Below are positions 1-10,160 of a stretch of DNA of 64,000 nt, in pieces (position 1 is the stretch's first letter; each line of letters opens with the position of its first letter). The notes under the pieces are model-generated. The model ran no database searches, had not been told where the DNA came from, and saw only the letters and a program-made list of their open reading frames with translations. Source of the stretch: Massilia sp. MS-15 (GTDB lineage Bacteria; Pseudomonadota; Gammaproteobacteria; Burkholderiales; Burkholderiaceae_D). The position numbers were made by a program, and so were the translations under genes. The stretch is taken from the NCBI RefSeq assembly GCF_020176695.1, contig NZ_JAIWIA010000001.1, forward strand, positions 186,001 to 250,000, read 5' to 3'.

Positions 1-35
1 AGCATTCCCAAACATTCATCCCATTGAGGCAAGCG

Positions 36-491
36 ATGCTCAAGCCCATCCTGCTGGTCGAGGACAATCCCCACGACCTCGAACTGACCCTGATCGCACT
101 GGCCAAGAGCCAGCTTGCCAACGAAGTGGTGGTCGTGCGTGATGGCGCCGAAGCCCTGGACTACCTGCACCGGCGCGGCGAGTTCGCGCAGCGCATTGCC
201 GGCAATCCCGCCGTGATCCTGCTCGACCTGAAACTGCCCAAGGTGGACGGACTCGAAGTGCTGAAGGAAATCCGCGACACCGACGCCCTGCGCAGCATAC
301 CGGTGGTGATGCTGACCTCGTCGAAGGAAGAGCAGGACGTGCTGCGCAGCTACGAGCTGGGCGTGAATGCCTACGTGGTCAAGCCGGTGGATTTCGCCGA
401 GTTCGTGCGCGCCATCGCCGATCTCGGGATCTTCTGGGCGGTCCTGAACGAACCGCCGCCGGGTTCGCGCCGCTACGTCAAGCCGAAGTGA
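36..491 (+). CDS. Single-domain response regulator (Rcp1/CheY-like)
   Basis: A stand-alone receiver domain of 151 residues with no output domain. The acidic pair is E9-D10, the phospho-acceptor is D64 in the LLDLKLPKVDG motif, T94 is the switch residue and K116 lies in VVKPVD. The length and the insert after the second helix fit the Rcp1-type receivers that pair with phytochrome-like or hybrid kinases. I chose the ATG at 36, preceded by GAGGCAAG, over an in-frame TTG at 24. Its 3' end overlaps the convergent hybrid kinase by 19 bases. The partner kinase is unknown: it may be upstream of the window or the neighbour. The receiver assignment is firm; the signal it carries is not known. Confidence 0.9.
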   Translation: MLKPILLVEDNPHDLELTLIALAKSQLANEVVVVRDGAEALDYLHRRGEFAQRIAGNPAVILLDLKLPKVDGLEVLKEIRDTDALRSIPVVMLTSSKEEQDVLRSYELGVNAYVVKPVDFAEFVRAIADLGIFWAVLNEPPPGSRRYVKPK

Positions 492-2167
492 GGACGCTGG
501 CCTGAAACCGGGTACTGGGGCGTGCCGGCCTGACCCGCGGCAGCCTGCTGGGCGCGCCTGGCGTGACGCAGCAGGTGGCGGATGCGCGTGCTCAGCGCGT
601 CCGGATGGTAGGGCTTCTGCAGCAGGTGCACCGAAGCATCCAGCTTGCCCTCGTGCGTCAGCACCCCTTCCGCATAGCCCGAGGTGTACAGCACCTGCAC
701 CCAGGGCAGCCAGCGGCGCGCAATCTCGCCCAGCTGCAGGCTGCTCACCGGCCCCGGCATGATCACGTCGGAAAACACCAGGTCTACATGGCGGCCGCTC
801 TCGATGATCTTCACCGCGCTTTCGGCATCGGGCGCTTCCAGCACGTCGTAGCCGAGCGCGGACAGGATGCCGCAGGTCGAGGAGCGCACGTCCGGCTCGT
901 CCTCGACCACCAAGATGGTTTCCAGGCCGCCGGTGAGCGGCGCGTGGGCCACCTGTTCGACCGGGGCCGGCGCGGCGTCGCTGCGCGGCAGGTAGATGCG
1001 CACGCTGGTGCCCTGGCCCGGCTCGCTGCGCAGCACGATCTCGCCGCCGGACTGCTTGACGAAACCATAGGCCATCGACAGGCCCAGGCCCGTGCCCTCC
1101 CCGGTCGGCTTGGTGGTGAAGAAGGGTTCGAAGGCGCGCAGCAGCACTTCCTGCGGCATGCCCCTGCCGGTATCGGCCACCTCGATCATCACGAAATGGC
1201 CGTGCGGGATCTCGGCCGGGAGAGCGGAATCGGGCCCGGCACCGGCCGGCGCATCGATATTGCAGGCGCGGATGGTCAGGGTGCCGGCCCCGCCCATGGC
1301 GTCGCGCGCATTGATCGCCAGGTTCAGCAGTACATTGTTGAGCTGGTTCGGGTCGACCATGGTGCTGCCCAGGCCGGGCGCGATCTCGGTGACCACCCGG
1401 GCGCTCGGGCCCAGCACGCGCCGCATCATGTCGTCCATGTCGCGCAGCAGGTGGCCGGGATCGATCACCACCGACTGCAGCGGCTGGCGCCGCGCGAAAG
1501 CGAGCAGGTGGGCGGCCAGCTTGGCGCCGCGCTCCACGCCTGACAGCGCCATCTCGACCCGGCTTTTCGCGCTGTCGCTCAGGTTGCCCACCAGTTTCAG
1601 CAGCTGCAGGTTGCCGCCGATGATCTGCAGGACATTGTTGAAGTCGTGCGCCACGCCGCCGGTGAGCTGGCCGATCGCTTCCATCTTCTGGGCCTGGTGC
1701 AGCGCCGACTGGCTGGCGGCCAGCTGCTCCTGGCTCACCCGCAGCGAGGCGAAGGCGGCGTCGCGCTGGCGCCGCGCGATGCAGGCGCCGCTGTGGTAGC
1801 GCACCCGCGCCACCAGTTCGCGCGGATCGGGCCACTTGACCAGGTAGTCGTTGGCGCCCACCGCGAAGGCGCGCGCCTTGATGTCGGGGTCGTCTTCGGA
1901 AGAGAGCACGATGACCGGCAGGTCTTCGGTGTCGGGATCGGCGCGCAGGCGCGCGGTGACGTCGAAGCCGTCCAGGTCGGGCATGCGCAAGTCGACCAGC
2001 ACCACGGTCGCGCGCACCTCGCGCGCCACCTCCACCGCACGCGCCGGACTCGACTCGTAGCACAGGGTGTGGCGGATGCAGCCCTGCAGGCCGTGCGCAA
2101 TGATGTCTTGCGCGAAGGGCTCATCGTCGATGAGGAGAACGGAACATTCAGGGCGATCGTCAATCAT
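473..2167 (-). CDS. Hybrid histidine kinase with receiver domains at both ends
   Basis: A 564-residue soluble signalling protein with no membrane segment. An N-terminal receiver (about 8-125, phospho-acceptor D59) is followed by a short coiled linker, a HisKA domain with H174 in GGVAHDFNNVL, a HATPase domain (N box NARDAM, G boxes DTGRGM and GEGTGLGLS) and a C-terminal receiver (about 415-535, SDVIMPG motif). The HDFNN form of the H box is typical of the kinase family that ends in a receiver. The receiver-first layout suggests the kinase is itself controlled by phosphorylation from another protein. It is convergent with the small response regulator. The target is unknown. Confidence 0.88.
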   Translation of the reverse strand: MIDDRPECSVLLIDDEPFAQDIIAHGLQGCIRHTLCYESSPARAVEVAREVRATVVLVDLRMPDLDGFDVTARLRADPDTEDLPVIVLSSEDDPDIKARAFAVGANDYLVKWPDPRELVARVRYHSGACIARRQRDAAFASLRVSQEQLAASQSALHQAQKMEAIGQLTGGVAHDFNNVLQIIGGNLQLLKLVGNLSDSAKSRVEMALSGVERGAKLAAHLLAFARRQPLQSVVIDPGHLLRDMDDMMRRVLGPSARVVTEIAPGLGSTMVDPNQLNNVLLNLAINARDAMGGAGTLTIRACNIDAPAGAGPDSALPAEIPHGHFVMIEVADTGRGMPQEVLLRAFEPFFTTKPTGEGTGLGLSMAYGFVKQSGGEIVLRSEPGQGTSVRIYLPRSDAAPAPVEQVAHAPLTGGLETILVVEDEPDVRSSTCGILSALGYDVLEAPDAESAVKIIESGRHVDLVFSDVIMPGPVSSLQLGEIARRWLPWVQVLYTSGYAEGVLTHEGKLDASVHLLQKPYHPDALSTRIRHLLRHARRAQQAAAGQAGTPQYPVSGQRPHFGLT

Positions 2168-2303
2168 TGCGGCGGACTCGAAGATGCGTCACGATCTTGC
2201 AAAAAGGTAAGCGTTGATTCTACTACATTTGGGAGAGCGGCAGAAATGATGGATTTGAGGCGTGCGCCTTGCGTTTCGGGACTGCCGGCGCCATCTGGCC
2301 CCC

Positions 2304-2633
2304 ATGTCCAAGCGCCGCGCCGAACCCCAGGAGACACCCCCTGCACAGGAAGCCCACTGCCCGCTGTGCGGCCGCGTGCTGGGAAACGTCAACATCGACC
2401 GCCACCACCTGGTTCCGAAAAGCTTCAAGGGCAAGGAGCAGTTTCCGATCCATAAAATCTGCCACCGCAAGATCCATTCCGCACTGACCGAACGCGAGTT
2501 GCTGCAGCACTACCACACCTGGGACGCGCTGCGCGGGCACGCGGATATCCGCAGCTTCATCGACTGGGTGGCGAAGAAGCCACCCGGCTTTTATGCCCGC
2601 ACCGCCACAGCGAACCGCAAGAAATTCCGCTGA
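2304..2633 (+). CDS. Small stand-alone HNH-type protein
   Basis: A 109-residue protein with a zinc-knuckle pair C19-x2-C22, a paired histidine H34-H35 in IDRHHLVPKSF, and a second metal-type cluster HKICHRKIH (50-58). This arrangement matches small HNH endonuclease-fold proteins. An Arg/Lys-rich C-terminus would suit nucleic-acid binding. The start is the ATG at 2304, giving MSKRRAEPQ; an upstream in-frame start would add residues with no family resemblance. It has no methylase, terminase or antitoxin neighbour, so it does not look like part of a restriction or phage module. It lies 40 bases upstream of the first tRNA-Asn terminator. The fold is likely; substrate and role are unknown. Confidence 0.75.
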   Translation: MSKRRAEPQETPPAQEAHCPLCGRVLGNVNIDRHHLVPKSFKGKEQFPIHKICHRKIHSALTERELLQHYHTWDALRGHADIRSFIDWVAKKPPGFYARTATANRKKFR

Positions 2634-2672
2634 TACGGCGCGGCATGCCGGGTACCGGGCACGCGCGCCGCA

Positions 2673-2706
2673 CAAACAAAAAGGGCCGCGTTCACACGCG
2701 GCCCTT
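2673..2706 (-). terminator. Rho-independent terminator of tRNA-Asn copy 1
   Basis: A 10-bp perfect stem (AAGGGCCGCG and its complement, loop of six) lies directly downstream of the first tRNA-Asn on the minus strand. It is followed by a T-rich run, TTTTGTTTG in the minus-strand sense. It may also stop transcription from the HNH gene on the plus strand. Confidence 0.85.
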
Positions 2707-2713
2707 CGTATTC

Positions 2714-2789
2714 TGGCTCCCCGACCTGGACTCGAACCAGGGACCTGCGGATTAACAGTCCGTCGCTCTACCGACTGAGCTATCAGGGA
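2714..2789 (-). tRNA. tRNA-Asn (GTT), copy 1
   Basis: A 76-base tRNA with CCA encoded. The acceptor arm is TCCCTGA/TCGGGGA, the D-loop carries AGCTCAGTCGGTAGAGC, the anticodon loop is CTGTTAA with anticodon GTT, and the T-arm has GGTTCGAGTCC. A TATAAT -10 box (plus-strand 2801-2806) lies 11 bases upstream, and a dedicated terminator follows. The mature sequence appears identical to the two other copies at 2906 and 3864. Confidence 0.97.
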
Positions 2790-2872
2790 AAGGAGGCCGC
2801 ATTATAGCGACCCGGTCTGGATTTGCACCGGGCCTTTTATAAACTATCCGGCACCGGCCACGACAAAACAAG

Positions 2873-2898
2873 AAGGGCCGCGTTGACACGCGGCCCTT
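2873..2898 (-). terminator. Rho-independent terminator of tRNA-Asn copy 2
   Basis: This has the same 10-bp stem as the terminator of copy 1, with one loop base changed (TTGACA instead of TTCACA). It ends the second tRNA-Asn on the minus strand. The T-tract after the stem is poorer than in copy 1. The shared stem plus tRNA shows that copies 1 and 2 arose by tandem duplication of the whole tRNA-terminator unit. Confidence 0.8.
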
Positions 2899-2905
2899 CG
2901 TATTC

Positions 2906-2981
2906 TGGCTCCCCGACCTGGACTCGAACCAGGGACCTGCGGATTAACAGTCCGTCGCTCTACCGACTGAGCTATCAGGGA
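2906..2981 (-). tRNA. tRNA-Asn (GTT), copy 2
   Basis: A 76-base gene with the same sequence as copy 1, including anticodon GTT and the encoded CCA. A TATAAT -10 box is seen at plus-strand 2993-2998, 12 bases upstream of the mature 5' end. It is followed by its own terminator and then by copy 1, so the two are transcribed as separate short units. Confidence 0.97.
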
Positions 2982-3048
2982 AAAGAGGCCATATTATAGC
3001 AGCGCTTTCCGATTATGCGAAGAACTATGCTATCGAAAAGCAAGATTC

Positions 3049-3807
3049 TCAGCGCCTCGCGCGCCGCGCCAGCGCCACCAGGCTGTCCAGCACCAGCTGC
3101 GGCTCCGACAATTGCGGAAAGTGGGCGCTGCGCGTGGCCAGTATTCGCTCGCCCAGCGGCGACAGGCGCGCCAGGCCATCCTGGTTGCGCGCCCGTTCCT
3201 GCGCCGCGGCACGCGAGACGATCCAGCGCGGCAGGCGCTGTGCGCCCGACAGCACCGTCACCGGCACTGGCGGGAAGTCCGGAGCCTCGGCGATCTCGGC
3301 CACGGTCTCTTCTTCGTTGCTGACTTCGTCATCGGGGTCCAGCGGCGACACCCGGTCGAGCAGGCCGGCCGCCGCCCGCTGCAACCAGGAGCGCTGGCGC
3401 TTCAGGTGCAGCACGTCGTCCGGTGCCGTCGCTTCCAGGAACAGCACGCCGCAGGTTTCTTCCGGATACAGGCGCGCGAACAGGTTTGCATGCAGGCCGC
3501 CGAAAGCGTGGCCCACCAGCAGGAAAGGCGGCCGGGCGCCGGACTCGCGCAGCAGCGCGCGCAGCTGCAGGACCACGGTCGTGCCAAGCTGCGCTTCGCG
3601 CGCCCGGCCGCTGCCACCCACCCCGGCGCGGTCGTAGGCCAGGACCGTGCCGAGCCCCTCGATGCCCGGATACAGCTTGTGCCAGGTTTCCAGCGCACTG
3701 CCCGACCCGCCGAGCAGGACGATGGTCGGACTGCCCTGCCCCGACAGCGAAAAGCGCAGGACCTGTCCCGCGATGGCGATGCGTTTGCTCGATGGTAGAT
3801 GCTTCAC
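3049..3807 (-). CDS. Alpha/beta-hydrolase-fold protein lacking the nucleophile Ser
   Basis: A 252-residue alpha/beta-hydrolase. The oxyanion region LLGGSGSALETW (31-42), strand-turn AYDRAGVGGSG (57-67) and a C-terminal catalytic-type His in SAHFPQ (H229) are all recognisable. The nucleophile elbow reads LLVGHAFGG, so residue 101, normally Ser in GHSFGG, is Ala (codon GCT). The protein is therefore probably inactive as a hydrolase or uses another chemistry. The GTG at 3807 is chosen because the longer in-frame ORF runs back through the terminator and the tRNA-Asn gene at 3864. The gene sits between tRNA-Asn copies 2 and 3. Substrate unknown. Confidence 0.75.
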   Translation of the reverse strand: MKHLPSSKRIAIAGQVLRFSLSGQGSPTIVLLGGSGSALETWHKLYPGIEGLGTVLAYDRAGVGGSGRAREAQLGTTVVLQLRALLRESGARPPFLLVGHAFGGLHANLFARLYPEETCGVLFLEATAPDDVLHLKRQRSWLQRAAAGLLDRVSPLDPDDEVSNEEETVAEIAEAPDFPPVPVTVLSGAQRLPRWIVSRAAAQERARNQDGLARLSPLGERILATRSAHFPQLSEPQLVLDSLVALARRARR

Positions 3808-3820
3808 TGGGCGACCCCGA

Positions 3821-3855
3821 AAAACAAAAAAGGCCACATCCTGCGATGTGGCCTT
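3821..3855 (-). terminator. Rho-independent terminator of tRNA-Asn copy 3
   Basis: An 11-bp stem (AAGGCCACATC paired with its complement, loop CTGC) is followed by TTTTTGTTTTTC in the minus-strand sense. It lies between tRNA-Asn copy 3 and the hydrolase start. The sequence differs from the terminators of copies 1 and 2. Confidence 0.88.
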
Positions 3856-3863
3856 CCGAATTC

Positions 3864-3939
3864 TGGCTCCCCGACCTGGACTCGAACCAGGGACCTGCGG
3901 ATTAACAGTCCGTCGCTCTACCGACTGAGCTATCAGGGA
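3864..3939 (-). tRNA. tRNA-Asn (GTT), copy 3
   Basis: A 76-base tRNA-Asn with anticodon GTT and encoded CCA, the same mature sequence as the copies at 2714 and 2906. It has a consensus promoter upstream (-35 TTGACA, -10 TATAAT) and its own strong terminator, so it forms an independent unit. Confidence 0.97.
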
Positions 3940-3951
3940 ATTGATTGCAGC

Positions 3952-3980
3952 ATTATATGTTTGCAGTGCGACGCTGTCAA
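3952..3980 (-). promoter_or_regulatory. Consensus sigma-70 promoter of tRNA-Asn copy 3
   Basis: On the minus strand TTGACA (3980-3975), a 17-base spacer and TATAAT (3957-3952) match the sigma-70 consensus exactly. The -10 box ends 12 bases before the mature tRNA 5' end at 3939, so the primary transcript has only a few leader bases. Confidence 0.85.
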
Positions 3981-4055
3981 ATTCAACGCATGTCACACAG
4001 CCACTTTTGCTGCTCTCCGGAATCGAAACTGCTGCAATTCCGAAGAGCCGCGATT

Positions 4056-5267
4056 TTAAAGCACCTTCGCCACGGCGTCAACGACGCGATCGAGATTGGT
4101 CGAATTCAGGGCCGCCACGCAGATGCGGCCCGTGTCCACCGCATAGATCGACTGCTCGCGCAGCTTGCCGACCTGTTCCTTGGTCAGGCCCGAGTACGAG
4201 AACATGCCGACCTGCTCGCGCACGAACTCGAAATCGTGGCCCGGCGCCTTTTCCTTCAGTTTCTCCACCATGGCGCCGCGCATTTCCTTGATACGTACGC
4301 GCATGCCGGCCAGCTCCTCTTCCCACAGCTGGCGCAGCGCCGGGGTGGACAGCACGGTGGCGACCACCTTGCCGCCATGGGTCGGCGGGTTCGAGTAGTT
4401 GGTGCGGATCACGCGCTTCAGTTGCGACAGCACGCGCGCCGATTCCTCGGCGCTGGTGGCGACGATCGACAGCGCGCCGACGCGCTCGCCGTACAGCGAG
4501 AAGGATTTCGAGAACGAGTTCGAGACCAGCAGCGGAATACCGGTCTCGGCGAAGCGGCGCACCACGGCGCCGTCTTCCGCGATGCCGGCGCCGAAGCCCT
4601 GGTAGGCCATGTCGAGGAAGGGCACCAGGCCGTTCTCGACCACCGCCTCGATCACCTGGCCCCACTGCTCCTGGCTGAGGTCGGCGCCGGTCGGGTTGTG
4701 GCAGCACGCATGCAGGACCACGATCGAGGCGCGCGGCATCGCCTTCAGGGAGGCCAGCATGCCTTCGAAGTTCACGCCGTGGGTGGCCGGGTCGTAATAG
4801 GTATAGTTGTTGACGGCGAAGCCGGCGCTCTCGAACAGGGCGCGGTGGTTTTCCCAGCTCGGGTCGCTGATGTAAACCTCGGACGCGGGCGAGAAGCGCT
4901 TCAGGAAATCGGCGCCCAGCTTGAGCGCGCCGGTGCCGCCCAGGGCCTGCACCGTGATCGCGCGCTTGTCTTGAATTACGGCGCTGCCGGCCCCAAATAC
5001 CAACTCTTGCACGGCCTTGTCGTACGCCGCCAGCCCTTCGATCGGCAGGTAGGTACGCGGCGCCGGCTGCTCCATCAGCTTCGCTTCCGCCTTCTGCACG
5101 CACTGCAGCAAAGGAACCTTGCCATGATCGTCATAGTAGACGCCGACACCCAGGTTGATCTTGGCCGGGTTGGTATCGGCGTTGAACGCTTCGGTAATGC
5201 CCAGGATCGGGTCGCGAGGCGCCATGTCGATGGCGCCGAAGAGGCTGGCGGAGGCTGTGGAAGTCAT
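4056..5267 (-). CDS. Aromatic/aspartate aminotransferase (class I, TyrB/AspC type)
   Basis: A 403-residue PLP-dependent class I aminotransferase that interconverts amino acids (aspartate, tyrosine, phenylalanine) and their 2-oxo acids. NPTG at 191-194 and the PLP-binding K254 in SNSFSKSFSLYGERVGAL are present. The N-terminal sequence and length match the TyrB/AspC subgroup, in which substrate range is hard to tell from sequence, so no symbol is given. It is a single gene, divergent from uvrB with a 115-base gap holding both promoters. Its stop is about 115 bases from the tRNA-Asn copy 3 promoter. Confidence 0.92.
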   Translation of the reverse strand: MTSTASASLFGAIDMAPRDPILGITEAFNADTNPAKINLGVGVYYDDHGKVPLLQCVQKAEAKLMEQPAPRTYLPIEGLAAYDKAVQELVFGAGSAVIQDKRAITVQALGGTGALKLGADFLKRFSPASEVYISDPSWENHRALFESAGFAVNNYTYYDPATHGVNFEGMLASLKAMPRASIVVLHACCHNPTGADLSQEQWGQVIEAVVENGLVPFLDMAYQGFGAGIAEDGAVVRRFAETGIPLLVSNSFSKSFSLYGERVGALSIVATSAEESARVLSQLKRVIRTNYSNPPTHGGKVVATVLSTPALRQLWEEELAGMRVRIKEMRGAMVEKLKEKAPGHDFEFVREQVGMFSYSGLTKEQVGKLREQSIYAVDTGRICVAALNSTNLDRVVDAVAKVL

Positions 5268-5382
5268 CGTGATAAACTGAATTTCGTCGGTGGGTTCGCA
5301 GCGGTTGTAGAGAACGGCATTGCTTGTATAGTCATGCTGCAGCGCCGCAAGCGGACACCCATTCTAGCAAAGGTCTGAAAGT

Positions 5383-7491
5383 ATGGCAGATTTATCCATC
5401 GCAAATGCTCCTGAACCTGGCACGGACGCGACCGTCATCACCTATCCCGGATCGCCCTTCAAGCTGCACCAGCCCTTCCCTCCGGCGGGCGACCAGCCGA
5501 CCGCGATCGAAGGCCTGATCGAGGGCATCAACGACGGCCTGATGTACCAGACCCTGCTCGGGGTGACCGGTTCCGGTAAAACCTACACGATGGCGAACGT
5601 CATCGCCAAGGCCGGCCGCCCGGCCATCGTGTTCGCCCCGAACAAAACGCTGGCGGCCCAGCTGTATGCGGAGTTCCGCGAATTTTTCCCGCAGAACGCG
5701 GTCGAGTATTTCGTCTCCTACTACGACTACTACCAGCCGGAAGCCTACGTGCCGCAGCGCGACCTGTTCATCGAAAAGGACTCGTCGATCAACGAGCATA
5801 TCGAGCAGATGCGCCTGTCGTGCACCAAGTCGCTGATGGAGCGGCGCGACGTCGTCATCGTCGCCACCGTCTCGGCGATCTACGGTATCGGTAACCCGAA
5901 CGAATACCACAAGATGATCCTGACGCTGCGCCACAAAGATAAAGTGGCCCAGCGCGACATCATCGCGCGCCTGATCCAGATGCAGTACACGCGCAACGAG
6001 ATGGATTTCTCGCGCGGTTCCTTCCGCGTGCGCGGCGATACCATCGACATCTTCCCGGCCGAGCACGCGGAACTCGCGATCCGTGTCGAGATGTTCGACG
6101 ACGAGATCGAATCGCTGCAGCTGTTCGACCCGCTGACGGGCCGCGTGCGTCAGAAGATCCCGCGCTTCACGGTGTATCCGGGCTCGCACTACGTCACGGC
6201 GCGCGGCACGGTGCTGAAGGCAGTGGAATCGATCAAGGCCGAGCTGCGCGACCGCCTCGAGGAATTCCGCCAGCAGAACAAGCTGATCGAAGAGCAGCGC
6301 CTCGAGCAGCGCACCCGCTTCGACCTCGAGATGCTGGCCGAGATCGGTTTTACAAAGGGCATCGAGAACTACTCGCGCCACCTGTCCGGCTCGATGCCGG
6401 GCGAACCGCCGCCGACCCTGATCGACTACCTGCCCAAGGACGCGCTGATGTTCATGGACGAGTCCCACGTGATGATCGGCCAGCTAAACGCGATGTACAA
6501 CGGCGACCGCTCGCGCAAGGTCAACCTGGTCGACTATGGCTTCCGCCTGCCGTCGGCGCTGGACAACCGGCCGCTGAAGTTCGAGGAATTCGAAAGCAAG
6601 ATGCGCCAGACCATTTTTGTGTCGGCCACCCCGGCCGACTACGAGAAAGGCAAGGCCGACAACGTGGTCGAGCAGGTGGTGCGCCCCACCGGCCTGGTCG
6701 ATCCGAAGGTGATCGTCAAGCCGGCCCGCTCGCAGGTGGAAGACCTGATGAGCGAGATCACCGACCGCATCGCCAGGGACGAGCGCGTGCTGGTAACCAC
6801 GCTGACCAAGCGCATGGCCGAGCAGCTCACCGAATACCTGAGCGACCACGGCATCAAGGTGCGCTACCTGCACAGCGATATCGAGACCGTGGAGCGCGTC
6901 GAGATCCTGCGCGACCTGCGCCTGGGCACCTTCGACGTGGTGGTCGGCATCAACCTGCTGCGCGAGGGCCTGGACTTGCCGGAAGTGTCGCTGGTGGCGG
7001 TGCTGGACGCGGACAAGGAAGGTTTCCTGCGTTCCGAACGCTCGCTCATCCAGACCATCGGCCGCGCGGCGCGCAACCTGAACGGCGTGGCAATCCTCTA
7101 CGCCGACCAGATGACCGACTCGATGAAGAAGGCGATCGACGAGACAGAACGCCGGCGCGCCAAGCAGATCGCCTTCAACGAGGCGCACGGCATCGTGCCG
7201 AAGGGCGTGAACAAGAAGATCAAGGACATGATCGACGGCGTCTACAGCAACGCCGCGCAACGGGCGATGGGCGAAGGCCTGGTCGACGAGGCCGCCACGG
7301 CCAAGGTCGAGTCGATGAGCGAGAAGCAGATCAGCAAGGAGATCAAGCGCCTCGAGAAGCTCATGGTCGACCATGCCAAGAACCTCGAGTTCGAAAAGGC
7401 GGCGCAGGTGCGCGACCAGCTGCATGTGCTCAAGCAGCAGGCCTTCGGGGCGCCCGGGGCGGACAACGTGGTGTCGATGCTGGGCAAGTAG
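5383..7491 (+). CDS. uvrB: Excinuclease ABC subunit B
   Basis: UvrB, 702 residues, the damage-verifying helicase-like subunit of nucleotide excision repair, which receives DNA from UvrA and recruits UvrC. Walker A is GVTGSGKT (K66). The damage-binding beta-hairpin [12 protein letters not shown], the DESH motif II and the C-terminal helicase motifs (TIGRAARN) are visible. A C-terminal UVR domain ([20 protein letters not shown]) provides the UvrC contact. AAAGG precedes the ATG. I looked for a LexA operator in the 115 bases upstream and saw no convincing palindrome, so SOS control is not supported here. Confidence 0.98.
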   Translation: MADLSIANAPEPGTDATVITYPGSPFKLHQPFPPAGDQPTAIEGLIEGINDGLMYQTLLGVTGSGKTYTMANVIAKAGRPAIVFAPNKTLAAQLYAEFREFFPQNAVEYFVSYYDYYQPEAYVPQRDLFIEKDSSINEHIEQMRLSCTKSLMERRDVVIVATVSAIYGIGNPNEYHKMILTLRHKDKVAQRDIIARLIQMQYTRNEMDFSRGSFRVRGDTIDIFPAEHAELAIRVEMFDDEIESLQLFDPLTGRVRQKIPRFTVYPGSHYVTARGTVLKAVESIKAELRDRLEEFRQQNKLIEEQRLEQRTRFDLEMLAEIGFTKGIENYSRHLSGSMPGEPPPTLIDYLPKDALMFMDESHVMIGQLNAMYNGDRSRKVNLVDYGFRLPSALDNRPLKFEEFESKMRQTIFVSATPADYEKGKADNVVEQVVRPTGLVDPKVIVKPARSQVEDLMSEITDRIARDERVLVTTLTKRMAEQLTEYLSDHGIKVRYLHSDIETVERVEILRDLRLGTFDVVVGINLLREGLDLPEVSLVAVLDADKEGFLRSERSLIQTIGRAARNLNGVAILYADQMTDSMKKAIDETERRRAKQIAFNEAHGIVPKGVNKKIKDMIDGVYSNAAQRAMGEGLVDEAATAKVESMSEKQISKEIKRLEKLMVDHAKNLEFEKAAQVRDQLHVLKQQAFGAPGADNVVSMLGK

Positions 7492-7520
7492 GGTACCTGC
7501 CTGGCCCCCGGCCGGTTCTC

Positions 7521-7985
7521 CTACGCGGGCCGGCCGAACATCCGCGGATCGAAGCGGTAGCTGCGCGCGATGCTGAGCCTTACCTCGGCATACGCCGGAT
7601 GCGCGGGATTGATGACCAGGTTGGCCCCCTCGCCCACGATCACCGAGGGCACCCGCATGTAGAGGTGGTGGCGCTGTTGCAGGAAGGCGGTGCCGAATTC
7701 GGCCGCGCTGCCGCCGTCGTCCAGGTCGTCCCAGCCGTCCGGCAGTGCTTCGCGCGCCACGTCCAGGCCCAGCGCCGGGTCGTCCGGCAGGTCCACCGCC
7801 ACCAGCACCAGGTCCTCCTGGCCGCCTTCGGCGTGGACGAATTTTTCCAGCACCGCCAGCTCCACCGTCATGGCCGCGTACAGCGCCGGGCAGCCCTCGG
7901 CGTGCCAGTGTCCCCCGCTCTTGCGCGCGCCTTCGCAGCTGCGGTCGAGCGCCACGTCGCGCTCGGCGATTCTCCAGCTTCTCAT
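7521..7985 (-). CDS. Orphan RES-domain protein (toxin-like, altered active site)
   Basis: A 154-residue protein of the RES family, whose known toxin members degrade NAD+ and are normally paired with a Xre/MbcA/ParS-type antitoxin gene. The family layout is clear: WRIAERD start, EGARKSGGHWHAEG (18-31), LYAA (35-38), the helix with LAVLEKFVHAEG, and a C-terminal segment HPAYAEVRLSIARSYRFDPRM. In the usual GGRWN motif the Arg is His here (H26) and the Asn is also His (H28). No antitoxin-like gene lies on either side: uvrB converges with it and a hybrid kinase lies 75 bases upstream. It may be a solitary or inactivated RES protein. Confidence 0.78.
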   Translation of the reverse strand: MRSWRIAERDVALDRSCEGARKSGGHWHAEGCPALYAAMTVELAVLEKFVHAEGGQEDLVLVAVDLPDDPALGLDVAREALPDGWDDLDDGGSAAEFGTAFLQQRHHLYMRVPSVIVGEGANLVINPAHPAYAEVRLSIARSYRFDPRMFGRPA

Positions 7986-8059
7986 GCCCTGCCCCGTTGT
8001 TGTCCCGGGCTCAGCTTACACCGGCCGCGGCCACGCGCCGCGCACGGATGGCCGGGCGT

Positions 8060-10087
<2,028 letters not shown>

Positions 10088-10160
10088 AGGGCCTTGGCCG
10101 TACTGATCGTCTTGGGAAGAGTGTGCCAGAAAGAGGTCTCTTGCCTCCGCACGCCTGCGG

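Noticed and set aside
3808..3996. N-terminal extension of the hydrolase back to 3996
   Set aside because: It would be translated from the terminator and the tRNA-Asn gene; the GTG at 3807 starts just where similarity to hydrolases begins.
5268..5382. LexA box before uvrB
   Set aside because: I looked for a CTGT-N8-ACAG-type palindrome in the gap and found only partial matches (for example near TTGTATAGTCATG), not enough to claim.
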